Source: Blastococcus mobilis (lineage in GTDB: Bacteria; Actinomycetota; Actinomycetes; Mycobacteriales; Geodermatophilaceae). From it: DNA of 64,000 nucleotides. Positions 17,962 through 30,492 of this stretch are shown piece after piece. Location: the NCBI RefSeq assembly GCF_900188025.1, contig NZ_FZNO01000013.1:62001-126000 (forward strand), in the 5' to 3' direction. The position numbers were made by a program, and so were the translations under genes. The number at the start of each line of letters is the position of its first letter. Positions within the stretch are counted from its first letter, which is position 1. Under the pieces are notes generated by a model that was given only the letters and a program-made list of their open reading frames with translations, did no database searches and was not told where the DNA came from.

Positions 17962-19299
17962 ATGGAGCGACGCCGGTACGGCCCGCGGTGGCCGGCGGCT
18001 GCCCTGCTCGCGGCGTTCATCGCCCTCCCCGGGGCCACCCCGGCCCAGGCCGAGGACGCGCGGCCGACGATCGACCCGACCGCCCCGACGCCCACCGCAC
18101 CCTATGCCGGCCGCCCACCCCAGGGCTCGGCCCCTGACGGCCGGACGGTGGGCGGTGAGGAGCTCGACACCCGCGGCCTCGTCGTCGCCGACGACGCCCC
18201 GGCGCTGCCCGAGGGCGTGGCCGCGAACGGCTGGCTCGTCGCCGACGCCGGCACCGGCGACGTCCTGGCCGCCCGGGATCCCCACGGCCGCTACTACCCG
18301 GCCAGCACCCTGAAGACCCTGACCCTGCTGACGCTGGCCCCGCTGCTGGACCCGGCCACCGTGGTCGAGGGGACGGTCGAGGACGAGAACATCGAGGGCA
18401 GCCGGGTCGGTCTGGTGCAGGGCGGCCGGTACCCGGTGTCCTTGCTGTTGCAGGCGCTGATCCTGCAGTCGGGCAACGACGCGGCCCAGGCACTCGCCCG
18501 GACGGCGGGCGGCGTGGGGGTCACCGTGGCTGCGATGAACGAGACCGCCGAGGCCCTCGGCGCCTACGACACCGTGGCGGGGACGCCGTCCGGTCTCGAC
18601 GTCGCGGGCCAGTCGTCCTCGCCCTACGACCTCGCGCTCATCTTCCGTGCGCTGCTGGCCGCCCCGGCCACCGCCGCGGTGCTGACCAGCCCTGTCGCCG
18701 ACATCCCCGCGGTCGAGGGGCGCTCCCCCGGCTTCCAGATCCAGAACCAGAATCCGCTGGCCGGCACCCCGGGCAACCTGGGGGGCAAGACCGGCTTCAC
18801 CGACGCCGCCCGCCACACCTTCGTCACCGCTGCCGAGCGGAACGGCCGCCGGCTGGTGGTCAGCGTGATGGACACCGAGAACGTCCCGCTGCGGGCGGCG
18901 GACCAGGCGGCGCTCCTGCTCGACTGGGGCTTCACCGTCCCGGCCGGCATGAAGGGCGTCGGCCGGCTGATCGAGCCAGGCGATGCGGCCGCCCACGCGA
19001 CCCCGGCTCCCGCGCCGACCCCGCGGCGGAGTGAGCCGTCCCTCGAGCGGGACGCCCCGGACGGGACCGAGGTCGCCGAGGTCGCCGCAGGTCGCCCGTC
19101 ATCGCCGTGGGTGCCCGTGGCGCTCGGCGTGGGCGCGCTGACGATCGTCGCCGCGACGGTCGTGGGTCGCCGCCGCGCCGTCCGGGTGGTCCCGGTGCCC
19201 GTCCGGGTGGTGCCGGTGCTCAGCCCCCCACCGGACCGTCCCGCCGGGGAGGGCTCACCGCCTCGATCCGCCGGAGCGTCGTCGTCCACGCGGCGGTGA
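17962..19299 (+). CDS. D-alanyl-D-alanine carboxypeptidase (DacB-type, S11 family)
   Basis: Penicillin-binding serine carboxypeptidase that trims peptidoglycan stem peptides outside the membrane. Active-site motifs are SxxK in PASTLKTLT (Ser about residue 115), SxN in QSGNDAAQ and KTG in GGKTGFTD. A signal peptide (AAALLAAFIALPGATPAQA) leads the protein, and a C-terminal helix (WVPVALGVGALTIVAATVV) with a basic tail anchors it. ATG 17962 gives a normal signal peptide; ATG 17935 would add nine residues. The last 80 bases overlap the convergent yihY gene, so the Pro/Ser-rich tail is shared DNA. Confidence 0.94.
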   Translation: MERRRYGPRWPAAALLAAFIALPGATPAQAEDARPTIDPTAPTPTAPYAGRPPQGSAPDGRTVGGEELDTRGLVVADDAPALPEGVAANGWLVADAGTGDVLAARDPHGRYYPASTLKTLTLLTLAPLLDPATVVEGTVEDENIEGSRVGLVQGGRYPVSLLLQALILQSGNDAAQALARTAGGVGVTVAAMNETAEALGAYDTVAGTPSGLDVAGQSSSPYDLALIFRALLAAPATAAVLTSPVADIPAVEGRSPGFQIQNQNPLAGTPGNLGGKTGFTDAARHTFVTAAERNGRRLVVSVMDTENVPLRAADQAALLLDWGFTVPAGMKGVGRLIEPGDAAAHATPAPAPTPRRSEPSLERDAPDGTEVAEVAAGRPSSPWVPVALGVGALTIVAATVVGRRRAVRVVPVPVRVVPVLSPPPDRPAGEGSPPRSAGASSSTRR

Positions 19300-20191
19300 A
19301 GAAGGCGAACCGGAACACGATGTTGATCCACACCAGGATGCCGACCGCTCCCCCGAAGGCCGACGCGGTCACGCTGCCGGAGATCCACGACAGGTAGAGG
19401 CTGCCGATCATCTTCAGCGCCTCGAACCCGGCCGCGCCGAACAACGCCCCGGGCAGCAGGAGGCGCAACGGATGCGACGTCGAGGGCACGACCCGCAGCA
19501 ACCACAGGAAGACGACGACGTCGGTGCACAACGCCAGGACGATCCCGAGGACCGTGGTGATCAGGTGCATCCCGGGGACGTCCCCGAGCCCCAGCAGGTC
19601 CAGCAGCCAGGCGCTCGCGCGGGTCGTGACGCCGGTCAGTCCGAGGCTGAGCAGGCCGACGGCCCCCAGCAGGATCAGCGCCAAGAGGTCCTGGACGTTG
19701 TCCCGGAGGAACTCCGGCTCGTCGGCACGCCCCTTCCAGATCCGTTCCATGCCGATGCGCAGCTTGTCCATGGTGCGCAGGCCGGCGTACAGGAAACCGA
19801 CCACACCGATGATCCCGACGAACCCGGCAGAGCCGACCGCTCCGCGCAGCTCGGCCACGATCTGCCTCCCGGTCGAACCGGGGAAGGCGTCGCGTATGGC
19901 GGCGTAGAGCTCCTGCTGCAGGAGCGTGTTGCCCGCCAGGACCAGCCCGACCACCGAGGCGACCACCAGCAGGACGGGGAACAGGCCCAAGAATGCGAAG
20001 TACGTGACGCCGGCGGCCATGAGGTCGCCCTGCGTGCGCTGGTAGCGGCCCCCTGCACGGGCGAGGTGGTCGAACCAGGAGAGCCGGCGGCGCAGGGCCG
20101 CGATGACCCCCTCGGCCCACGCGTGGGCGCGGTTCCAGACCGGCTCCCGGTCAGCGGCCGGGCGTGGCTTCTCGGGGGCGACGGAACTCAC
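19220..20191 (-). CDS. YihY/BrkB family membrane protein
   Basis: Inner-membrane protein of ~323 residues with about six helices and the family stretches GVTYFAFLGLFPVLLVVASV, GFLYAGLRTMDKLRIGMERI and AVGILVWINIVFRFAFFTAA. Its biochemical role is not established for the family. GTG 20191 (VSSVAPEKP) is chosen because the frame further upstream reads through a hairpin element. The 3' end overlaps the convergent carboxypeptidase gene by 80 bases. Confidence 0.88.
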   Translation of the reverse strand: MSSVAPEKPRPAADREPVWNRAHAWAEGVIAALRRRLSWFDHLARAGGRYQRTQGDLMAAGVTYFAFLGLFPVLLVVASVVGLVLAGNTLLQQELYAAIRDAFPGSTGRQIVAELRGAVGSAGFVGIIGVVGFLYAGLRTMDKLRIGMERIWKGRADEPEFLRDNVQDLLALILLGAVGLLSLGLTGVTTRASAWLLDLLGLGDVPGMHLITTVLGIVLALCTDVVVFLWLLRVVPSTSHPLRLLLPGALFGAAGFEALKMIGSLYLSWISGSVTASAFGGAVGILVWINIVFRFAFFTAAWTTTLRRIEAVSPPRRDGPVGG

Positions 20192-20228
20192 GACCCGAGT
20201 CTCGGTCCTGTCCGGCCTCCGCGCGCTA

Positions 20229-20330
20229 CGGCCCCCCCCGTCCAGGGCACCGCTCCGAGCCTGCAGAAGGACCCCGTCCCTCTCACCCCTCGCACGCTCC
20301 TGGCGAGCCTCCGGGCGGGGCCGGGGGCCG
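20229..20330 (-). repeat. GAGCNTGCGA-loop hairpin element, copy 5 (composite)
   Basis: A forward half copy (20229-20265, ending GAGCCTGCAG) runs straight into a reverse copy (20266-20322) with arms GGACCCCGTCCC and GGGCGGGGCC and, on the minus strand, loop GAGCGTGCGA. It ends on the base before the stop codon of the 2H phosphoesterase gene. Confidence 0.75.
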
Positions 20331-23072
<2,742 letters not shown>

Positions 23073-23114
23073 GGAATGACTACCTCCCACCGGCGCCCCT
23101 CATAGGGTGACGCC

Positions 23115-24062
23115 ATGCGTGTACTCGTCGCCGGTGGAGCCGGCTACATCGGCAGCGTAGTGACGGCGGCCCTGCTGGCCGACGGCCACGACGTGACGGT
23201 GCTCGACGACCTGTCCACCGGCCACGAGGACGCCGTCCCCTCGGGGGCGACGCTGGCAGCGGTGTCCCTGCACGATTCGGCGCCCGTGCTGGCCGATGTC
23301 CGGCCCGAGGCGGTGCTGCACTTCGCGGCCCGGAGCCTCGTCGGCGTCTCGCAGCAGCAGCCCGAGGACTACTGGCACACCAACGTGGGCGGCTCCCTGG
23401 CGCTGCTGGAGGCGATGCGCGCGGCCGACTGCCGCCGCATCGTCTTCTCCTCCACCGCGGCGACCTACGGCGAGCCGGAGTCCGTACCGATCCGCGAGGA
23501 CGCCCCCACCCGGCCGACCAACACCTACGGGGCCAGCAAGCTCGCCGTCGACCACATGCTGACCTCCTACGCGGTCGCCCACGGCTTCGCGGCGGTCAGC
23601 CTGCGGTACTTCAACGTCGCCGGCGCGGCCTACGGCCTGGGCGAGCGGCATGCCACGGAGACCCATCTCATCCCGCTGGCGCTGCAGGTCGCGGCGGGGC
23701 AGCGGGAGTCGCTCACCGTGTACGGCCAGGACTACCCGACCCCCGACGGCACCTGCATCCGCGACTACGTGCACGTCGAAGACCTCGCCGACGCGCACCT
23801 GCTGGCGTTGCCTGCCCCGGCGCCGGGCGAGCACCGGATCTACAACCTGGGCAACGGCACGGGCTTCTCGGTGCAGGAGGTCGTCGACGCCGTCCGCGAG
23901 GTCACCGGGCACGCCGTCCCCGTCGTCGTCGGGGACCGCCGGCCGGGCGACCCGGCGCAGCTGGTGGCCTCCAGCGACCGCATCCGGGACGACCTGGGCT
24001 GGAAGCCGAAGCACACCGACCTCGCCGGCATCGTCCGCGACGCGTGGGACGTGGCGCAGTAA
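23115..24062 (+). CDS. galE: UDP-glucose 4-epimerase
   Basis: Extended short-chain dehydrogenase of 315 residues that interconverts UDP-glucose and UDP-galactose for cell-surface sugars. NAD-binding GGAGYIGS opens the protein; STAATYG holds the catalytic Ser/Thr and YGASKLAVD the Tyr-x-x-x-Lys pair; RYFNVAGA and [12 protein letters not shown] are typical of GalE. It is divergent from hisC and convergent with the CBS protein. Confidence 0.94.
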   Translation: MRVLVAGGAGYIGSVVTAALLADGHDVTVLDDLSTGHEDAVPSGATLAAVSLHDSAPVLADVRPEAVLHFAARSLVGVSQQQPEDYWHTNVGGSLALLEAMRAADCRRIVFSSTAATYGEPESVPIREDAPTRPTNTYGASKLAVDHMLTSYAVAHGFAAVSLRYFNVAGAAYGLGERHATETHLIPLALQVAAGQRESLTVYGQDYPTPDGTCIRDYVHVEDLADAHLLALPAPAPGEHRIYNLGNGTGFSVQEVVDAVREVTGHAVPVVVGDRRPGDPAQLVASSDRIRDDLGWKPKHTDLAGIVRDAWDVAQ

Positions 24063-24120
24063 GAGGACCCCTCTGCCCCCCACCGCCCGCACACTCGCGG
24101 CGGGCCCCTGCAGAGGGGCC
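24063..24120 (-). repeat. GAGCNTGCGA-loop hairpin element, copy 6
   Basis: Fills the whole gap between two convergent stop codons: the galE TAA runs directly into AGAGGACC and the other end abuts the CNNM stop. Arms GGACCCCTCTGC and GCAGAGGGGCC. On the minus strand the inner stem is CCCGCCGC with GCGGTGGG and the loop is GAGTGTGCGG. The minus-strand tail GGGGTCCTCTTAC is pyrimidine-rich. Confidence 0.88.
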
Positions 24121-25446
24121 TCAGCCGGCGGACTCCCCCGCGGTCGTCTCGTCGTCGGCGGGGACCGGCGGGGGGCTCACCAGGATCCGCGCGATGCGTC
24201 GGCCGTCGAGCTCCACCACCGACAGGCTGCGGCCCTCGACCTCGACGGTGTCGCCGATCTCGGGCAGCCGGCCGAGCTCGGCGAGGACGTAGCCGGCAGC
24301 GGTCTCGTAGGGCCCGTCGGGCAACTGGAGGCCGGTGGCCTCGGTGAAGTCATCGAGGTTGAGCAGGCCGTCGACCTCCCGGGGGCCGCCGGGCGGCTGC
24401 TTGCCGTCGGGAGCGACCTCCTCGTCGTACTCGTCGTAGATCTCACCGATGACCTCCTCGATGAGGTCCTCGAGCGTGACGATCCCGTCGGTGCCGCCGT
24501 ACTCGTCGACGACGATCGCGAGGTGGTGGTTCTCCCGCCGCATCTCGCTGAGGGCCGTCAGCACGCCGGCGGTGCCCGGCAGCCGCTTCACCTCGCGGGC
24601 CAGGTCGCCGACGGTCGCGGCCCGGCCGGCCGGATGGTTGGGCAGGAACAGGTCACGGACGTGCACGAACCCGACGATGTCGTCCTGGTCGCGGCCGGCC
24701 ACGGGGAAACGTGACCAGTTGGAGTCGGCCACCTGCTTGGCCGCGCGGCTGGCCGTCATCGAGCCCTCGAGGAAGGCGACCTCGGTGCGGGGCGTCATGA
24801 CCTCGCGGACCTCGCGCTCGCCGGCGCGGAACACCTCGTCGATCAGCCGGCGCTCGTCGCTGCTGAGCGACTCGTGCGCGGCCACCAGGTCGCGGAGCTC
24901 TTCCTGACTGATCGACTCCCCGCTCTGCTTGGGATCACCGCCGAAGAGCCGGACCAGCACGTCGGTGGACTTCGACAGCAGCCAGATGATCGGGCGGAAG
25001 AGCGTGGCGATCGCGTTGAGCGGCGAGGCCACGACCAGCGAGAAGCCCTCGGCGCGCTGGAGCGCGAGGCGTTTCGGCGTCAGCTCCCCGACCACCAGCG
25101 ACAGGTAGCTGATCGCGATCGTGACGAGGACGAGGGCCAGGGTGTCGGAGATCCCCTCGGACACACCGCGGGCCACGAGCCACCGAGCGAACGGCGCGGA
25201 GAGGGCGCTGGCACCGAAGGCGGCGGAGAAGAAGCCGGCCAAGGTGACGCCGACCTGCACCGCTGCGAGGAACCGGTTCGGGTCGCTGAGCAGGCGCTGG
25301 ACGGCCTGCCCGCGCCGGCCGCTCTCGGCCAGCCCGCGGACCTGCGATTCGCGGAGCGAGACCAGGGCGATCTCGGCACCGGAGAAGGCTCCGCCGATCA
25401 GGACGAAGACCACGACCATGACGATGCTGGGCCAGACGTCGCTCAC
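24121..25446 (-). CDS. CNNM-domain / CBS-pair transporter-like membrane protein
   Basis: HlyC/CorC (TlyC-like) family protein of ~441 residues: an N-terminal CNNM membrane domain (SIVMVVVFVLIGGAFSGAEI, FFSAAFGASALSAP), a CBS pair (VMTPRTEVAFLEGSMTASRA, VVDEYGGTDGIVTLEDLIEE), and a C-terminal transporter-associated domain (EVDGLLNLDDFTEATGL). Family members are linked to Mg2+ or Co2+ efflux. I use GTG 25446 (VSDVWPSIVM), which has GAGGAG 10 bases upstream. ATGs at 25503 and 25521 lie in an 18-bp direct repeat without a clear ribosome site. Confidence 0.9.
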   Translation of the reverse strand: MSDVWPSIVMVVVFVLIGGAFSGAEIALVSLRESQVRGLAESGRRGQAVQRLLSDPNRFLAAVQVGVTLAGFFSAAFGASALSAPFARWLVARGVSEGISDTLALVLVTIAISYLSLVVGELTPKRLALQRAEGFSLVVASPLNAIATLFRPIIWLLSKSTDVLVRLFGGDPKQSGESISQEELRDLVAAHESLSSDERRLIDEVFRAGEREVREVMTPRTEVAFLEGSMTASRAAKQVADSNWSRFPVAGRDQDDIVGFVHVRDLFLPNHPAGRAATVGDLAREVKRLPGTAGVLTALSEMRRENHHLAIVVDEYGGTDGIVTLEDLIEEVIGEIYDEYDEEVAPDGKQPPGGPREVDGLLNLDDFTEATGLQLPDGPYETAAGYVLAELGRLPEIGDTVEVEGRSLSVVELDGRRIARILVSPPPVPADDETTAGESAG

Positions 25447-25503
25447 CGGCGGCGTGCTCCTCGGGTGCTCGGATGGGGCGGACGTGGGGGCGGGCAGTTC
25501 CAT

Positions 25504-25539
25504 GGTGCCTGGTCGTCCCATGGTGCCTGGTCGTCGATC
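25504..25539. repeat. 18-bp tandem direct repeat
   Basis: GGTGCCTGGTCGTC is repeated with a period of 18 bases and includes two in-frame CAT (minus-strand ATG) triplets. It lies in the divergent region between the CNNM and CAP-domain genes. It could be replication slippage or a regulator site. Confidence 0.6.
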
Positions 25540-25689
25540 TCGCGTCCGCCGCGCGGGTCCACGGAACGACCCGCCGGAGTGTCGCCCGGCGCGTCGGGTG
25601 GCGTCGATCTCGGCAACTCACGGTCACTTTGCGGGCACGGTTAGTCTTCCTCCGGTAACAATTCGTGATCATCAGCCGAGAGGTCTTCT

Positions 25690-26760
25690 GTGCACCACCT
25701 TCCCGCCGGTCCTTCGCTCGTCACCCGCGTCACCGGCGCACTGACCCGCTCGATCCGACTCCTCGGCCGCCCTGTCCGGCGCCGCAGCGGGCGCCTCGCA
25801 CTGGGTGCCCTCGCCGGCGCGATCCTCACTGCTCTGGTCCTGGCTTCACCCGGCGCCGGCACCGCAGGGACGGCCTCGGCCTCGCTCGATCCGTCGTCCT
25901 CGTCGTGGTTCACCTTCTCCTCCTCCGCCGGCTCGTCCTCTCCCCGCCCGTCCACCACTCGGGAAGCGCAGGGGCGCAGCGGCGCGGACGGCCGGGCGGG
26001 GTCGTCCTCCACCCGCGTGACGTCGAGGATCCATGTCGCCGGGCCGAGGACCGATGCCCCGGACCGGAAGCCCGAGCGGAGGGGCGCCCCTGCCGACGTC
26101 GTCGTGACCACCCCCGGCGCTCCGTCTGCGGCACCGGCGGAGGCGCCGCCGGTCCAGACCCCGCCGGTCCAGACCCCGCCGGCCCAGGAGTCACCGGTCC
26201 AGACCCCGCCGGCCCAGGCCCCGCCCGTCCAGGCCCCGCCGGTCGCCGAGGCCCCGGCCGCGCCGAAGCCGCCGTCGGCCCCCGCCGTCGTCCCGGTGAT
26301 GCCCGCGCCGAGCCCCGCCCCCAGGACGACCGCACCGACGGCACCGACGCCGCCCGCGGCCTCGCCCCAGACGGCCCAGCCCGCGGGCGCCTCCGAAGCG
26401 GAGGCGCAGGTTCTCACCCTCGTCAACGCCGAGCGGGCCGCCGCAGGCTGCAGGGCGCTGGTCGCCGACCCGGCCCTGGCCGCCGTGGCCCGCGCGCACA
26501 GCCAGGACATGCGGGACCGTGGGTTCTTCAGCCACACCAACCCCGATGACCTGAGCCCGTTCCAGCGGGCCGAGCGGGCCGGCATCAGTGCCCGGGCGGA
26601 GAACATCGCTCGCGGACAGGAGGACGCCGCCGCCGTCATGGATGCCTGGATGAACAGCTCCGGGCACCGGGCGAACATCCTGAACTGCGGACTGACCCGG
26701 CTGGGCGTCGGCGTTGCCGAAGGCAGCGGCGGCCCCTGGTGGACCCAGCTCTTCGCCTGA
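25690..26760 (+). CDS. secreted CAP-domain (SCP/PR1-like) protein
   Basis: An export signal with a long basic N-region is followed by a hydrophobic core (LALGALAGAILTALVLASP). The middle third is low complexity, with a degenerate five-residue repeat PPVQT/PPAQE/SPVQT (about residues 153-187). The C-terminal ~125 residues are the CAP domain: VLTLVNAERAAAGC, ARAHSQDMRDRGFFSHTNP, SARAENIARGQ, WMNSSGHRANILN and WWTQLFA. The catalytic-type His/Glu set (H-SQDM, E-N, H-R) is conserved. GTG 25690 has GAGAGG 6 bases before it. The activity of bacterial CAP proteins is unsettled. Confidence 0.92.
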   Translation: MHHLPAGPSLVTRVTGALTRSIRLLGRPVRRRSGRLALGALAGAILTALVLASPGAGTAGTASASLDPSSSSWFTFSSSAGSSSPRPSTTREAQGRSGADGRAGSSSTRVTSRIHVAGPRTDAPDRKPERRGAPADVVVTTPGAPSAAPAEAPPVQTPPVQTPPAQESPVQTPPAQAPPVQAPPVAEAPAAPKPPSAPAVVPVMPAPSPAPRTTAPTAPTPPAASPQTAQPAGASEAEAQVLTLVNAERAAAGCRALVADPALAAVARAHSQDMRDRGFFSHTNPDDLSPFQRAERAGISARAENIARGQEDAAAVMDAWMNSSGHRANILNCGLTRLGVGVAEGSGGPWWTQLFA

Positions 26761-26786
26761 GCCCTGCGCGACCTGCTGAAATCAAC

Positions 26787-26833
26787 ACACGCTGAGCGCC
26801 CTGACGGCCCGCTCGTCAGGGCGCTCAGCGTGT
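26787..26833 (+). terminator. terminator of CAP-domain gene
   Basis: A perfect 19-bp stem: ACACGCTGAGCGCCCTGAC pairs with GTCAGGGCGCTCAGCGTGT around a 9-base loop. It starts 26 bases after the stop codon and is followed by CTTCAG. Confidence 0.9.
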
Positions 26834-26836
26834 CTT

Positions 26837-26992
26837 CAGAACTGCGCAACTGCTCGGGCGTGAGCCTGCGCGACCACGGAGGACCCGCGGAAGACGCGGC
26901 CACGGAGCGCGGGTGGACGGCGTGCTGTTCGGGCCACGGCAGCAACCCGGCAGCGTGATGACGGCGCTTCGAGGGTTGTCCACAGGACGAGA
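26837..26992. other. non-coding stretch between two facing terminators
   Basis: About 155 bases with no supportable gene; the small minus-strand ORF across it also runs through both terminators. One 9-mer, TTGTCCACA at 26976-26984, equals the actinobacterial DnaA-box consensus, but a single box is expected by chance in a sequence this long. Confidence 0.5.
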
Positions 26993-27039
26993 ACACGTCA
27001 GCGGCCCCCTCGAAGAGATCGAGAGGGCCACTGACGTGT
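26993..27039 (-). terminator. terminator of icd
   Basis: ACACGTCAG ... CTGACGTGT enclose GGCCCCCTCG / CGAGAGGGCC with one mismatch and a short loop. It lies 35 bases beyond the icd stop codon and is read from the minus strand. Confidence 0.85.
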
Positions 27040-27073
27040 GTCGATGGCCGGTCGGCCATCACGAATTCCTACC

Positions 27074-28288
27074 TCAGGCCATGGCCTTCTGGAGGTTGGT
27101 GTCGATGGCCGCCAGGAAGTCCTGGGTGGTCAGCCACGGCTGGTCCTTGGAGATCAGCAGCGCGAGGTCCTTGGTCATCTGACCGCCCTCGACGGTGTCG
27201 ATGCAGACCTTCTCCAGCGTCTCCGCGAAGCGGGTCACCTCGGGGGTGTTGTCCAGCTTGCCGCGGTGGGCCAGGCCCCGGGTCCAGGCGAAGATCGACG
27301 CGATCGGGTTGGTCGACGTCTCCTTGCCCTGCTGGTGCTGGCGGAAGTGACGGGTCACCGTGCCGTGGGCTGCCTCGGCCTCGACGGTGCGGCCATCGGG
27401 GCTCATCAGCACCGAGGTCATGAGGCCGAGCGAGCCGAAGCCCTGGGCCACGGTGTCGGACTGCACGTCACCGTCGTAGTTCTTGCAGGCCCAGACGTAG
27501 CCGCCCTCCCACTTGAGGGACGCGGCCACCATGTCGTCGATCAGCCGGTGCTCGTAGGTGATGCCGGCGGCCTCGAACTTGTCCTTGAACTCGGCCTGGA
27601 AGACCTCCTCGAACAGGTCCTTGAAGCGGCCGTCGTAGGCCTTGAGGATCGTGTTCTTGGTCGACAGGTAGACCGGGTACTCGCGGTTGAGCCCGTAGTT
27701 CATGGAGGCCCGGGCGAAGTCACGGATCGAGTCGTCGAGGTTGTACATCGCCATCGCGACGCCACCGCCGGGCGACTGGAAGACCTCGTGCTGGATCGGC
27801 TCGCCGCCGTCCTTGGGCTGGAAGGTGATGGTCAGCGTGCCCTCGCCGGGGAACCTGAAGTCCGTGGCGCGGTACTGGTCACCGAACGCGTGACGGCCGA
27901 CGACGATCGGCTTGGTCCAGCCCGGCACCAGCCGCGGCACGTTCTGCATGATGATCGGCTCGCGGAAGATCACGCCGCCGAGGATGTTGCGGATCGTCCC
28001 GTTCGGGGAGCGCCACATCTTCTTCAGGCCGAACTCCTCGACCCGCGCCTCGTCGGGGGTGATGGTGGCGCACTTGACGCCGACGCCGTGCTTCTTGATG
28101 GCGTTGGCCGAGTCGACGGTGATCTGGTCGTCGGTCGCGTCGCGCGACTCGATGCCCAGGTCGTAGTACTCCAGGTTGACGTCGAGGTACGGGAGGATCA
28201 GCTGGTCCTTGATGAACTGCCAGATGATCCGGGTCATCTCGTCGCCGTCGAGTTCGACGACGGTGCCCTCGACCTTGATCTTTGCCAC
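27074..28288 (-). CDS. icd: NADP-dependent isocitrate dehydrogenase
   Basis: TCA-cycle enzyme oxidising isocitrate to 2-oxoglutarate. At 404 residues it is the homodimeric type shared with eukaryotic IDH1, not the monomeric 740-residue form. Recognisable segments are [30 protein letters not shown] (substrate Ser/Asn), [51 protein letters not shown] and [13 protein letters not shown]. It lies just downstream of mdh in the same direction (35-base gap), so both TCA genes are probably cotranscribed. Confidence 0.97.
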   Translation of the reverse strand: MAKIKVEGTVVELDGDEMTRIIWQFIKDQLILPYLDVNLEYYDLGIESRDATDDQITVDSANAIKKHGVGVKCATITPDEARVEEFGLKKMWRSPNGTIRNILGGVIFREPIIMQNVPRLVPGWTKPIVVGRHAFGDQYRATDFRFPGEGTLTITFQPKDGGEPIQHEVFQSPGGGVAMAMYNLDDSIRDFARASMNYGLNREYPVYLSTKNTILKAYDGRFKDLFEEVFQAEFKDKFEAAGITYEHRLIDDMVAASLKWEGGYVWACKNYDGDVQSDTVAQGFGSLGLMTSVLMSPDGRTVEAEAAHGTVTRHFRQHQQGKETSTNPIASIFAWTRGLAHRGKLDNTPEVTRFAETLEKVCIDTVEGGQMTKDLALLISKDQPWLTTQDFLAAIDTNLQKAMA

Positions 28289-28323
28289 GTGCGAGTCCCT
28301 CTCTACAGCTCTGACCGAGATGG

Positions 28324-29277
28324 TCAGAGGTCGGCTACATCAGCCTGCTTGGCGCGCACGGCCTCGGCCGCTTCACGCAGGCCGCCCAGCTCGCTCTCGG
28401 ACAGGTCGCCCTCGACGACCTTCCGCACACCCTCGCGGCCGATCTCGGCCTCGACGCCCAGGTAGACGCCGTTGATCCCGTACTCCCCGTCGACCCAGGC
28501 GCACACCGGCATGACCGCGCCCGAATCCTCCATGACCGCGCGGGCCATCCGAGCGGCGGCTGCCGACGGCGCGTAGTACGCCGAGCCGGTCTTGAGCAGC
28601 GCCACGACCTCGGCGCCACCGTTGCGGGTGCGGTCGACCAGGTGCTCGATGCGGTCGGCGGCCATCACCTCGGACAGCGGCTTGCCGTCGACGGTGCACC
28701 GGGACGGGACCGGGACCATCGTGTCGCCGTGCGAGCCCAACGTCAGGGTCCGCACCGAGGACACCGGGACGCCGAGCTCCTCGGCCACGTTGTTGCTGAA
28801 GCGCGCGGTGTCGAGCATGCCGGCCTGCCCCATCACCCGGTTCTTCGGGAACTGGGTGGCCAGCTGCGCCAGCGCCGTCATCTCGTCCAGCGGGTTGGAG
28901 ACGACGATGATCACCGCCTCGGGCGAGGTCCGGGCGATGTTCTCCGCGACCTGCCGCACGATCTTCGCGTTGGTCTCGATGAGGTCCATCCGGCTCATGC
29001 CGGGCTTGCGCGGGAGACCCGCGGTGATGACGACGACGTCCGATCCCTCGGTGCCCTCGTAGGACCCTCCGCCCACGCCGACGACCTTGGTCTCGAAGCC
29101 CTCGATGGGCCGCGACTGGTTCATGTCCAGCGCGAGGCCCTCGGGCTTGCCCTCGACGATGTCGGTGAGCACGACGGTCTCGAGGATGTCGTACTCGGCG
29201 AGCCGGAGTGCAGTGGTCGAGCCGTAGAAACCGGCACCGACGACGGTGACCTTGCCCTTCCGCGACTTCTCTGCCAT
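28324..29277 (-). CDS. mdh: malate dehydrogenase (LDH-like type)
   Basis: NAD-dependent malate dehydrogenase, 317 residues. The Rossmann glycine motif is in [15 protein letters not shown], the substrate-specificity loop Arg in [13 protein letters not shown], and the catalytic His in [11 protein letters not shown]. This short-loop sequence resembles the LDH-like (type 3) MDH group rather than the E. coli type. It is followed by icd. Clear ATG start at 29277. Confidence 0.94.
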   Translation of the reverse strand: MAEKSRKGKVTVVGAGFYGSTTALRLAEYDILETVVLTDIVEGKPEGLALDMNQSRPIEGFETKVVGVGGGSYEGTEGSDVVVITAGLPRKPGMSRMDLIETNAKIVRQVAENIARTSPEAVIIVVSNPLDEMTALAQLATQFPKNRVMGQAGMLDTARFSNNVAEELGVPVSSVRTLTLGSHGDTMVPVPSRCTVDGKPLSEVMAADRIEHLVDRTRNGGAEVVALLKTGSAYYAPSAAAARMARAVMEDSGAVMPVCAWVDGEYGINGVYLGVEAEIGREGVRKVVEGDLSESELGGLREAAEAVRAKQADVADL

Positions 29278-29320
29278 GGCCAGGAACCTATCGCTGAGTC
29301 GGGGAAACCGCCCGCGCGGG

Positions 29321-29626
29321 TCACGCGGCCGGGATCGTCAACGCGGTCACGGCGAGGACGAGACCCGCCACGGCCAGCAGGACGACGTCCGTGGGCCGGC
29401 TGCGGACGGCGAGGAAGCCGACCCGCCGCACCGGCAGCAGCAGCCGCAGCAGGCCGGCGATGATCAGGCTGAGGCCGATGACGACCAGTCCGCGGCGCCA
29501 GTGGTCGAAGGTGACCAGCAGCAGCCCCGTGCCGACCATGACCAGCACCGCCAGCAGCGGTAGCTGCCGGAGAAGGCCGGCCAGGACGGGACGGCGGACG
29601 TAGAGCGGCGACCGGGACACGCTCAC
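29321..29626 (-). CDS. DUF3017 small membrane protein
   Basis: About 101 residues with three hydrophobic segments ([56 protein letters not shown]). Actinobacterial DUF3017 proteins sit directly after folD, as here. GTG 29626 overlaps the folD stop by 4 bases (GTGA). Function unknown. Confidence 0.88.
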   Translation of the reverse strand: MSVSRSPLYVRRPVLAGLLRQLPLLAVLVMVGTGLLLVTFDHWRRGLVVIGLSLIIAGLLRLLLPVRRVGFLAVRSRPTDVVLLAVAGLVLAVTALTIPAA

Positions 29627-30492
29627 GCGGAGAGCGCCTCCAGCGCCGCGGCTCGCTCGGCGGCCAGGACCACGTTCTGCAGGAGCATGGCCCGGGTCAT
29701 GGGTCCCACCCCGCCGGGGTTCGGGGCCACGTGACCGGCCACCCCGGCCACGTCGAGGGCGACGTCCCCCGCGATCTTCCCGTCCACCCGGCTCACGCCG
29801 ACGTCCAGGACGGCGGCGCCCGGCTTGACCATGTCGGCGGTGATCAGGCCAGGGACGCCGGCGGCGGCCACGACGATGTCGGCGGACCGGACGTGCGCGG
29901 CGACGTCCCGCGTGCCGGTGTGGCACAGCGTCACGGTCGCGTTCTCGGTGCGCCGGGTCAGGAGCAGGCCGAGCGGCCGGCCCACCGTGATGCCGCGGCC
30001 GATCACGACCACCTCAGCGCCGGCGATCGGGACCTCGTAGCGGCGGAGCAGCTCCACGATGCCGACCGGCGTGCACGGCAGCGGACCCGGCACGTTGAGC
30101 ACCAGGCGACCGAGGTTGACCGGATGCAGACCGTCGGCGTCCTTGTCCGGGTCCATCGCCTCGAGGACCGTGCTCTCCTCGATGCCCGTGGGCAGCGGCA
30201 GCTGGACGATGTAGCCCGTGCAGCCGGGATCGGCGTTGAGTTCCTCGACGACGGCGAGCACGTCGGCCTCGGTGGCGGTCGCCGGCAGCTCGCGCTGGAT
30301 GCTCGCGATCCCGACCTGGGCGCAGTCGGAGTGCTTGGCGTTGACGTACCACCGGCTGCCGGGGTCGTCACCGACCAGCAGGGTGCCCAGGCCCGGACGG
30401 TGACCGGCGGCGGTCAGGGCCGCCACCCGGTCGGTGAGCTCGCCGCGGATCGCCGCGGCCGTCGCCTTGCCGTCGAGGGTCGTCGCGGGCAT
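29623..30492 (-). CDS. folD: methylenetetrahydrofolate dehydrogenase / cyclohydrolase
   Basis: Bifunctional enzyme making 10-formyl-THF for purine synthesis, which supplies PurN and PurH encoded nearby. The 289-residue protein shows [20 protein letters not shown] (active-site Tyr and Lys), [43 protein letters not shown] and the C-terminal [13 protein letters not shown]. The ATG start at 30492 is unambiguous. Confidence 0.96.
   Translation of the reverse strand: MPATTLDGKATAAAIRGELTDRVAALTAAGHRPGLGTLLVGDDPGSRWYVNAKHSDCAQVGIASIQRELPATATEADVLAVVEELNADPGCTGYIVQLPLPTGIEESTVLEAMDPDKDADGLHPVNLGRLVLNVPGPLPCTPVGIVELLRRYEVPIAGAEVVVIGRGITVGRPLGLLLTRRTENATVTLCHTGTRDVAAHVRSADIVVAAAGVPGLITADMVKPGAAVLDVGVSRVDGKIAGDVALDVAGVAGHVAPNPGGVGPMTRAMLLQNVVLAAERAAALEALSA

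Noticed and set aside
26976-26984. Perfect DnaA box TTGTCCACA
   Set aside because: A single 9-mer is expected by chance at about this frequency; no cluster of boxes or AT-rich region nearby.
26825-27031. 68-codon minus-strand ORF between the CAP-domain gene and icd
   Set aside because: It runs through one terminator hairpin and most of the other, has no ribosome site and no family-like sequence.
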